Shown piece by piece: positions 47,674 to 53,416 of a stretch of 53,416 nucleotides of DNA (position 1 is the first letter of the stretch; every line of letters begins with the position of its first letter). The translations under genes and the position numbers were made by a program. The stretch is from a virus: positions 1-53,416 of the IMG/VR virus record IMGVR_UViG_3300033998_000181, one strand, 5' to 3'. The notes below the pieces were generated by a model. It saw only the letters and a program-made list of their open reading frames with translations, was not told where the DNA came from and ran no database searches.

Positions 47674-49848
47674 ATGAACAAATGGACGGCTCAACGCGAC
47701 ATTGTGTTTAAGGATCGTTATGCTTTAAGAGATGAAAACGGCAATCTAATCGAAACTACACCTGAGCAAATGTGGAGAAGAGTTGCTAACACTGTTGGCC
47801 AAAATGCAGGAGAGAGAATGCAATTTTATGAGATTCTCAAAGACTTCAAATTTGTGCCAGGCGGGAGGATACTCTCAGGGGCTGGCACAGAGCGCTTAGT
47901 GACGTTCTACAACTGCTACGTTATCCCCGTACGGTCCTCTGACCCATCAAAAGGGAACGACAGTCGTCAGGGGATAATGGACACCATAAAAACCATAGTT
48001 GAAATCACGTCACGCGGCGGCGGTGTCGGAGTGAACTGGTCAACTTTGAGACCTAGAGGTGCTTATGTCAAAGGCGTCAATGGTACCAGTTCAGGGCCAG
48101 TAAGTTGGATGATAGGAGCCGACGCTATTATACAGCAAGTAGAGCAAGGCGGCTCTAGACGTGGTGCGCAAATGTACATGCTTGATGACTGGCATCCTAG
48201 CGTTATTGAATTTATCCAAGCGAAACAGGATTTGAAAGTGATACAAAGTGCAAACTTGTCTGTAGGCGTATCAGATAAGTTCATGAAAGCAGTTGAGAAG
48301 GATGAAGATTGGACTTTCATTTTCCCTGATACAAAACATCCTGACTACAACAAGGTGTGGAACGGCGACATTCAAGAATGGCTTGACCGCGGCTTGCCTG
48401 TTGTAGAGTATGGTACCATTGGGGCGCGCGAACTCTGGAACATGATTTGTGAGTCTGCATGGAAGTGCGGTGAACCTGGTGTCGTCTGGACAGAACGGTA
48501 CAATAAAATGTCCAACACCTGGTACCTTGAACGTATTAGATGTGTCAACCCTTGTGGTGAGCAAGGACTAGGTGAATGGGGTGTATGTAACTTAGGATCT
48601 ATAAATTTGGCAGCCTTTGTCAAGAATAATAAGTTAGATTTCGAGAGCTTAGGAAGTACTATAGCTGTTGCTGTCAGGTTCCTCGACAATGTTATAGAAA
48701 TCAATCAGTACATCAATGAAGAAATGAAAAACCATCAGTTTAAGGTGAGACGCGTCGGCTTAGGTACCATGGGGTTGGCAGATGCGTTATTGTTACTTGG
48801 ACTACGATATGGCAGTGATGAAGCAGCCAGCTTCGTAGAGCTTTTGTTTAAGTTTATACGAGACGAAGCGTACAAGGCGAGCATACAGTTGGCTAAAGAA
48901 CGCGGCCCGGCACCAGGCTTCGACAAAGAGAAGTACTTACAAGGCGAATTTATACAACGACTTCCACAGGAAATTATTGAATCGATTGCCACGCACGGGA
49001 TACGTAACTTGGTCTTGCTAACACAGGCACCAACTGGTACTACGTCAATATTGGCTGGCGTCAGCTCTGGTATTGAACCTATCTATAGTTGGACTTATAA
49101 ACGTAAGGATCGTACCGGAGAACACATTGTTAAGCACCCACTGTACGAGCAGTATGAAGGCAAAGAACTTCCCAGCTACTTTGTAACTGCTATGGAACTT
49201 ACACCTGAAGAGCATGTACGAATGCAAGCGGCTATACAGAAATATGTCGATAGCAGTATCAGTAAGACTGTTAACGCACCTCAAAACCATACTGTAGATC
49301 AAGTTAAAAAGTTATTCACACTAGCATATAAATTAGGTTGCAAGGGGATTACTTACTACAGGGAAGGGTCAAGAGAAGGAGTATTACAAACAATTAAGGA
49401 GCAGTCATTAGAACCCTGTAAGAGGCCCAGGAAACTACAGGGGGTAACAGTCGATTGGGAGACGCCTCTAGGCAAACTGTTTGTAACTCTAAACAGAAAC
49501 CCGGAAGGAAGACCATTTGAAGTATTTTGTCAGATAGGTAAAGCTGGTTCAGATGTAGCTGCCTTTACAGAAGCGATCGCACGTCTTATTTCATTGTGTC
49601 TTAGAAGCGGGGTAGATATCAAACATGTTGTCGATCAACTCTACGGTATCGGCGGTTATATGCAGATAGGCTTCGGAGCTAACAGAGTACGTTCGGTGCC
49701 AGACGCGATCGCGCAAGCATTACATTACTTGATTGATGATAAAATAATAGGCACCGAACTTGGTATCTGTCCTTCTTGTGGCGCAGGCGCGCTAGTGCAA
49801 GAGGAAGGCTGCTCTAAATGTATGAGCTGCGGTTACAGCCAATGCTAA
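47674..49848 (+). CDS. nrdJ: Class II (adenosylcobalamin-dependent) ribonucleotide reductase
   Basis: 724 residues. Redox and active-site motifs TFYNCYVIPV (Cys81), CVNPCGEQGLGEWGVCNLGS (thiyl Cys ~294), RVGLGTMGLADALL, LLTQAPTGTTSILAGVSSG; C-terminal zinc ribbon CPSCGAGALVQEEGCSKCMS. Makes deoxynucleotides without oxygen, needing host B12, which fits an anaerobe or facultative host. Last gene of the rightward operon. ATG behind AGGAGGGG. Confidence 0.95.
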   Translation: MNKWTAQRDIVFKDRYALRDENGNLIETTPEQMWRRVANTVGQNAGERMQFYEILKDFKFVPGGRILSGAGTERLVTFYNCYVIPVRSSDPSKGNDSRQGIMDTIKTIVEITSRGGGVGVNWSTLRPRGAYVKGVNGTSSGPVSWMIGADAIIQQVEQGGSRRGAQMYMLDDWHPSVIEFIQAKQDLKVIQSANLSVGVSDKFMKAVEKDEDWTFIFPDTKHPDYNKVWNGDIQEWLDRGLPVVEYGTIGARELWNMICESAWKCGEPGVVWTERYNKMSNTWYLERIRCVNPCGEQGLGEWGVCNLGSINLAAFVKNNKLDFESLGSTIAVAVRFLDNVIEINQYINEEMKNHQFKVRRVGLGTMGLADALLLLGLRYGSDEAASFVELLFKFIRDEAYKASIQLAKERGPAPGFDKEKYLQGEFIQRLPQEIIESIATHGIRNLVLLTQAPTGTTSILAGVSSGIEPIYSWTYKRKDRTGEHIVKHPLYEQYEGKELPSYFVTAMELTPEEHVRMQAAIQKYVDSSISKTVNAPQNHTVDQVKKLFTLAYKLGCKGITYYREGSREGVLQTIKEQSLEPCKRPRKLQGVTVDWETPLGKLFVTLNRNPEGRPFEVFCQIGKAGSDVAAFTEAIARLISLCLRSGVDIKHVVDQLYGIGGYMQIGFGANRVRSVPDAIAQALHYLIDDKIIGTELGICPSCGAGALVQEEGCSKCMSCGYSQC

Positions 49849-49930
49849 CCCTGGCTCGGGGAAACAATTTATTCCCCATCACTTAAAAATCAAGTGCTAG
49901 AGAAGTTATTTTCTAAACCATTTTAATCCA

Positions 49931-49970
49931 AATAATAAGACACCAGGTATTAACCTGGTGTTTTATTATT
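49931..49970. terminator. Bidirectional terminator between replication and lysis genes
   Basis: ACACCAGGT, four bases, ACCTGGTGT, with AATAATAA on the left and TTTATTATT on the right. It ends both the rightward nrdJ transcript and the leftward late transcript, overlapping the holin stop. Confidence 0.92.
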
Positions 49971-50276
49971 TACTCGCGCAGTACGCACGTAGTTTAACAG
50001 TTCATAGATGACATCACTGCCGGCCGCGATCAGGAAGCCTGTTATGGTGATTTCTACCCAAGCATGCTTCACTGCTAAGCCCAAAGCACCCAAAATACCG
50101 GTGTTAGTTTCGTACGCTAACAGAACACCTAAAATAACCGACACTGTAATAGAAGTATACCTATGAAAGTTCTCAGGAAGCTTCAAATATTGTGTCCAAA
50201 GTTTAATTAGATCAACTACTACCTTAACAACAAACGACAAAGCTATAATCAACGAAACAGTTTGTTCGTTCACCAT
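49950..50276 (-). CDS. Holin-like membrane protein
   Basis: 108 residues with about three hydrophobic spans: VSLIIALSFVVKVVVDLI, ITVSVILGVLLAYE and VEITITGFLIAAGSDVIYEL, ending in a basic tail. Placed directly after the lysin. Typical of phage holins that permeabilise the membrane; last gene of the late operon. Confidence 0.75.
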   Translation of the reverse strand: MVNEQTVSLIIALSFVVKVVVDLIKLWTQYLKLPENFHRYTSITVSVILGVLLAYETNTGILGALGLAVKHAWVEITITGFLIAAGSDVIYELLNYVRTARVNNKTPG

Positions 50277-50900
50277 TTATGATTCTCCTTTCAAATACTT
50301 TATCGCCTTCACTACCATGGAGATTACCTCTGCACGTGTTGGATGATCGTCTGGCCTTATAGTTCCGTCGGGGTATCCTCCAACAATTCCCATCTTTATG
50401 GCTGCTTCAATATCTGCTTCAGCCCAATGATCCTTATAGTCTTTGTCGTCCAGTTGAGCGTATAGTCTATCCATCCATCGAGCCACCTTCTCTGCCCATT
50501 TCGGATCGGAAGCATAGCTTACGTTCATACCACGAAGTGTTGGCCCATGATAATGCCTACCTCCAGGAGTGAGATAGTGCTTCTTCATGTATCCAGCGCA
50601 ATAGTCGATACAATGTTCAAAAGAGTTAAACCGCATGGCACTGCCGTATGGGTCTTTATCGTAAGCCATAAAACCAAACAGATTCTTCTTATCACGCGCG
50701 ATTTGACTACGTCCGAAGTCGCTTTCATGAATGGCTAAAGCTACCAGAAAGACTCCATTCATCTGGTACTTCTGTTCGGCATTCACGAATGCGTCTCCGA
50801 GCCCTTGTAACGGAGTGTCCTTAAAAAGAGCATCTAACTGTCGAGGGGACACCCTTGAAGGTGTATTCAAGTTCAAATCCAAGTATCGTTGAAAACTCAT
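50277..50900 (-). CDS. Endolysin: glucosaminidase with C-terminal SLH domain
   Basis: 207 residues; ATG 50900 behind GGGAGGTG. Glucosaminidase domain residues ~30-150: NAEQKYQMNGVFLVALAIHE (Glu), SDFGRSQIARDKKNLFGFMA, YASDPKWAEKVARWM. Residues ~150-205 are one S-layer homology domain (HWAEADIEAAIKMGIVGGYP, DGTIRPDDHPTRAEVISMVV). The SLH part would anchor the enzyme to secondary wall polymers of an S-layer host. Lysis enzyme; acts after holin. Confidence 0.88.
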   Translation of the reverse strand: MSFQRYLDLNLNTPSRVSPRQLDALFKDTPLQGLGDAFVNAEQKYQMNGVFLVALAIHESDFGRSQIARDKKNLFGFMAYDKDPYGSAMRFNSFEHCIDYCAGYMKKHYLTPGGRHYHGPTLRGMNVSYASDPKWAEKVARWMDRLYAQLDDKDYKDHWAEADIEAAIKMGIVGGYPDGTIRPDDHPTRAEVISMVVKAIKYLKGES

Positions 50901-50904
50901 GACT

Positions 50905-51171
50905 TCACCTCCCAACTAACATGCCTATAACACCTATACAGATACCCAATAAAGTACACAAAATGGAAACGAATGCGGTACCCCATGGAGGCAGTCGATT
51001 GCTGTACATCGTCAAGATTGCGTTCAACTTATCATAGATGTCGGTTACCGTGTCTCTTTGATCTCTTTCGTGTTCTTCAAAGTCTGCCCGTAGCCGGTCA
51101 ACTCTCTCTTTGATTGTAGCACCTCCATAAGGACACTTCAGAATCTCGGCAGCCGCTCCATTGCTAGACAA
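50905..51171 (-). CDS. XhlA-like membrane-associated lysis protein
   Basis: 88 residues from TTG 51171 behind GGGAGGAGG. Coiled coil (ATIKERVDRLRADFEEHERD then VTDIYDKLNAILTMY) followed by a C-terminal transmembrane helix (AFVSILCTLLGICIGVIGML). This is the pattern of XhlA (haemolysin) proteins beside PBSX-type lysis genes. Probably helps lysis or forms a holin partner. Confidence 0.75.
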   Translation of the reverse strand: MSSNGAAAEILKCPYGGATIKERVDRLRADFEEHERDQRDTVTDIYDKLNAILTMYSNRLPPWGTAFVSILCTLLGICIGVIGMLVGR

Positions 51172-51187
51172 CGTAGCGCCTCCTCCC

Positions 51188-52255
51188 TTAAAGTGTTATG
51201 GTTACTTTTCGAGTCTTTTCGTCCCACTCCACTCGTGCGTTTAGTCCCTCTGCCACGAATCGAACCGGGACGAATGTGCGCCCGTCTTTAAGAAATGGAG
51301 CTACATCCATGGTACTTTTCAGCCCGTTCACTGTGTACTCTTTCTGTCCTATAGTCATTACGACTTCGCGTGGGACGGTGTCATCAGCATGAAAGCGACC
51401 GAAGCTGAAAACACCGAAACCATAACGTTCGTCCTTACCAGGTACACCTAAGTCATCTGCGTACAAATTCAACGCTACTCGGATCTCTTCAGGTGCCAGC
51501 TTCCTTCCGAAACGTTTCAGCGCTTTTGCTTGTAGGATTGCACAAGCACCTGCAATGTGCGGACACGCCATGCTGGTACCAGAAAGGAGGGCATACTGAC
51601 CGTTTAGATAAGTACTGTAGACATCTACTCCTGCGGCTGCCAAGTCCAATTCTAAGCCGTAAGCGGACCATTCGGCAGGCTTCTTGTCGATATCGACTGC
51701 AGCGACGGCAAGAACTTCTGGATACTTTGCTGGATATAAAACACCATAATCTCTGCCGAAGTTACCTGCAGCAGCTACCATGACGATGCCTGCTTCGTAA
51801 CACTTTTTGATTTCCTGACGTATCGAACTGTCGTCGGAGGGACTACCGAAAGACATCGATATGATATCTATTTTGTTCTTTTGACACCACTGTAAGGCTC
51901 CTGCTATTGCAGCAGGCGAGGCGCTTCCTTGATCAGGAAAAACCTTCAAGGTAACAAGCTCGACTTCTGGTGCTACACCTTTAATTTTCCCATTTGCAGC
52001 AATAATACCACAACAGTGAGTAGAGTGACCGCGACGATCTTCTACACCAGTACCAGTAAAGTCGACGTAATCAGCAATACGCAAGTCCGAATGGTTAGGT
52101 TTACCAGTGTCAATAACTGCAACTTTGATTCCCTTTCCTTTTGTTTCAGGCCACTCCAACGGGGCGCCAATCATCTGCACACCGTAAGGAATCTCTGGCG
52201 GTGCTTCAGACTGAACGTCTACTACGTGAAAGTAGGGTAACCGAAACTCGCACAA
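51188..52255 (-). CDS. Subtilisin-like (S8) serine protease with copper-amine-oxidase-like C-terminal domain
   Basis: 355 residues from TTG 52255 behind GGGAGG. Catalytic Asp49 (VAVIDTGKPNHSD), His80 (RGHSTHCCGI), Ser ~230 (LSGTSMACPH). No signal peptide is visible. Residues ~295-355 (YTVNGLKSTMDVAPFLKDGR, FVPVRFVAEGLNARVEW) match the Cu_amine_oxidN1-type wall-associated domain seen in anaerobic Firmicutes. It sits between fibre-end genes and the lysis genes. May cleave host surface or S-layer proteins, or phage proteins. Confidence 0.88.
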   Translation of the reverse strand: MCEFRLPYFHVVDVQSEAPPEIPYGVQMIGAPLEWPETKGKGIKVAVIDTGKPNHSDLRIADYVDFTGTGVEDRRGHSTHCCGIIAANGKIKGVAPEVELVTLKVFPDQGSASPAAIAGALQWCQKNKIDIISMSFGSPSDDSSIRQEIKKCYEAGIVMVAAAGNFGRDYGVLYPAKYPEVLAVAAVDIDKKPAEWSAYGLELDLAAAGVDVYSTYLNGQYALLSGTSMACPHIAGACAILQAKALKRFGRKLAPEEIRVALNLYADDLGVPGKDERYGFGVFSFGRFHADDTVPREVVMTIGQKEYTVNGLKSTMDVAPFLKDGRTFVPVRFVAEGLNARVEWDEKTRKVTITL

Positions 52256-52336
52256 TGTATATTCCTCCCTTCGAGTAGTTAATACATGATTTTAATATTC
52301 ATAAACTACACCTTCTATTATATTGTATATTAAGTC

Positions 52337-52462
52337 CTATTGTGTAGAAGCTAATCTACGCTCTACTTCTGCTTTATAATCTGGATCCTTGATTTGATCA
52401 ACAGTTAACTTACCATCCTTTATTAACGTAATAAGTGCCTGAACATAACTTTCCAATAACAT
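52337..52462 (-). CDS. Small XkdX-like protein
   Basis: 41 residues; ATG 52462 behind GGAGGG, start overlapping the upstream stop (TAATG). LITLIKDGKLTVDQIKDPDY resembles the XkdX-type short proteins found after tail fibres in PBSX-like phages. Role in tail unclear. A 75-base gap to the protease gene contains no gene. Confidence 0.6.
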   Translation of the reverse strand: MLLESYVQALITLIKDGKLTVDQIKDPDYKAEVERRLASTQ

Positions 52463-52764
52463 TAGATAATACCCTCCTTTTCCAACATCATTAGCATGAG
52501 TGCACTCATCTTGTCATTTTGTTCTTCAATAGCCTCTTCTGGCGTCAAGGGTCTATCGACGAACTCGTACCAAAACTCACCAGTTTGGGGGTTACAATAC
52601 TCAAGTGCTGTCTTACCTTTTTGATAAGGCTTCGCTGGTATTTCATCAATAGTAATGTACGGCATGTTAATTTCTGCTAGCTCTTCTGGAGTCGGTTCCC
52701 TAAAGTAAATCAACATTACTCTAGCTTTGGTATCAGTTTCCTTTTCGTAAAATAACCACTTCAT
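52462..52764 (-). CDS. Small late protein after the fibre
   Basis: 100 residues; ATG 52764 behind AGGAGGT. Mixed charged sequence: WLFYEKETDTKARVMLIYFR, PTPEELAEINMPYITIDEIP, then PLTPEEAIEEQNDKMSALML. The arrangement (short protein plus XkdX-like gene after the fibre) is common in Gram-positive phages. Function unknown. Confidence 0.65.
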   Translation of the reverse strand: MKWLFYEKETDTKARVMLIYFREPTPEELAEINMPYITIDEIPAKPYQKGKTALEYCNPQTGEFWYEFVDRPLTPEEAIEEQNDKMSALMLMMLEKEGII

Positions 52765-52775
52765 AACGATACCTC

Positions 52776-53416
52776 CTAACCTGTTATTTTTAATTTATCT
52801 ATAAACTTAGTTACTGTAAAAAATCCACTGGTAGTGAGACCAACAAAACAACCGCTAATGTTAGAGCCTGGGATTGCAGATATACTGTATATATAACCAT
52901 CCGAGTAGGCCCACTCTTGGGCACCACTAGAATTGATCTTACGAACTGTTCTATCTCTTGAACCGCTAAAACATCCACCATCAGTAGGGTGCGCCGACAC
53001 ACTACCCACAGTATTGGTGTGTCCTGTAAAAGACCATACTTGAGCTCCACTAGAATTGATCTTACGAACTGTTCTATCTCTTGAACCGCTAAAACATCCA
53101 CCATCAGTAGGATGTGCAGACACACCGTACACAGTACTGGTGTGACCTGTAAAAGACCATTCTTGAGCACCACTAGAATTGATCTTACGAACCGTGTTAT
53201 CGTCTGAACCGCTAAAACATCCACCATCAGTAGGATGTGCAGACACACCGTACACAGTACTGGTGTGACCTGTAAAAGACCATTCTTGAGCACCACTAGA
53301 ATTGATCTTACGAACTGTTCTATCTCTTGAACCGCTAAAACATCCACCATCAGTAGGGTGCGCCGACACACTACCCACAGTATTGGTGTGTCCTGTAAAA
53401 GACCATACTTGAGCTC
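52776..53416 (-). CDS. Tail fibre, C-terminal part, with WD40-like repeats (partial at window edge)
   Basis: About 213 codons entering from the right edge, the C-terminal continuation of the fibre begun at 1234. About five 41-residue WD40-like units (SVSAHPTDGG.FSGSRDRTV and the DDN version), then a final non-repeat cap (YIYSISAIPGSNISGCFVGL, TSGFFTVTKFIDKLKIT). Frame is consistent with 1-1234 across the junction. The number of missing units is unknown. Confidence 0.8.
   Translation of the reverse strand, partial: AQVWSFTGHTNTVGSVSAHPTDGGCFSGSRDRTVRKINSSGAQEWSFTGHTSTVYGVSAHPTDGGCFSGSDDNTVRKINSSGAQEWSFTGHTSTVYGVSAHPTDGGCFSGSRDRTVRKINSSGAQVWSFTGHTNTVGSVSAHPTDGGCFSGSRDRTVRKINSSGAQEWAYSDGYIYSISAIPGSNISGCFVGLTTSGFFTVTKFIDKLKITG
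52915..53416 (-). repeat. 123-bp tandem repeats coding WD40 units (array 2)
   Basis: Continues the array at 1-625. A variant unit (TCCTGTAAAAGACCATAC with GAGCTC) occurs at 53021-53046 and again at 53390-53416, exactly 369 bases (three units) apart, indicating a higher-order period of three units. Confidence 0.95.

Noticed and set aside
49849-49930. Riboswitch for cobalamin near the class II reductase
   Set aside because: The sequence after and before nrdJ lacks any recognisable B12-box-like element; the short upstream gap holds only a small gene.

Overview
The window reads as an almost complete genome of a tailed, siphovirus-like bacteriophage of a Gram-positive (Firmicutes) host. The phage call rests on a full late set: small and large terminase, portal, protease, scaffold, decoration protein, capsid, head-tail adaptors, major tail protein, frameshifted tail chaperones, a 1,146-residue tape measure, a tail hub, fibres, lysin and holin-like proteins. 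The host inference rests on strong AGGAGG ribosome sites, sigma-A-type promoters, an SLH (S-layer homology) domain on the lysin, and a copper-amine-oxidase-like C-terminal domain on a subtilase, a combination typical of Clostridia-type and often thermophilic anaerobes. No integrase or clear lysogeny repressor is visible, so a lytic lifestyle is likely but not proven.

Layout. Positions 20431 down to 1 are the late head and tail genes, all leftward. The leftward series resumes at the right edge (53416 to 49950) with the rest of a WD40-repeat tail fibre, two small genes, a subtilase and the lysis genes. The two window ends lie inside the same repetitive gene, on the same strand and in the same frame, so the molecule is probably circular or circularly permuted and was cut, with an uncertain repeat number, inside the WD40 array. 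Positions 20.4-23.2 kb are a control region with the late promoter, operator-like repeats, a family of two-part repeat boxes and small leftward genes, including a protein made of helix-turn-helix (HTH) modules. Positions 23.2-24.5 kb hold a small rightward operon. Positions 24.6-25.7 kb are a strongly AT-rich island with TAACAAAA iterons, the best candidate for the replication origin. Positions 31.4 to 25.7 kb run leftward (early genes: primase-helicase, HNH endonuclease, DNA ligase, small proteins). Positions 31.6 to 49.8 kb run rightward: a triple-HTH regulator, nucleotide metabolism (ThyX, dCMP deaminase, MazG-like, dNMP-kinase-like, class II ribonucleotide reductase), recombination and replication (RuvC-like resolvase, SNF2-type helicase, PD-(D/E)XK nuclease, Sak4-like ATPase, DUF669 single-strand-binding-like protein, a DNA polymerase A fused to a family-4 uracil-DNA glycosylase), and a hypermodification cassette.

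How it works together. FolE, QueD, QueE and QueC can make the 7-deazaguanine preQ0 from GTP, and the adjacent DpdA-like transglycosylase would exchange it for guanine in phage DNA. With no QueF, amidotransferase or other tailoring enzyme visible, the predicted mark is 7-cyano-7-deazaguanine, which would protect against restriction. The nucleotide genes and the polymerase feed replication. The late promoter then drives leftward packaging, structural and lysis genes.

Notable features beyond a standard phage are: an Ala1-type intein splitting the terminase Walker A motif; a -1 slippery site in the tail chaperone gene and a possible +1 site in a small gene; two stem-closed RNA candidates; two promoter families; several tandem repeats that could change gene expression; and the two-part box repeats next to the HTH-module proteins.
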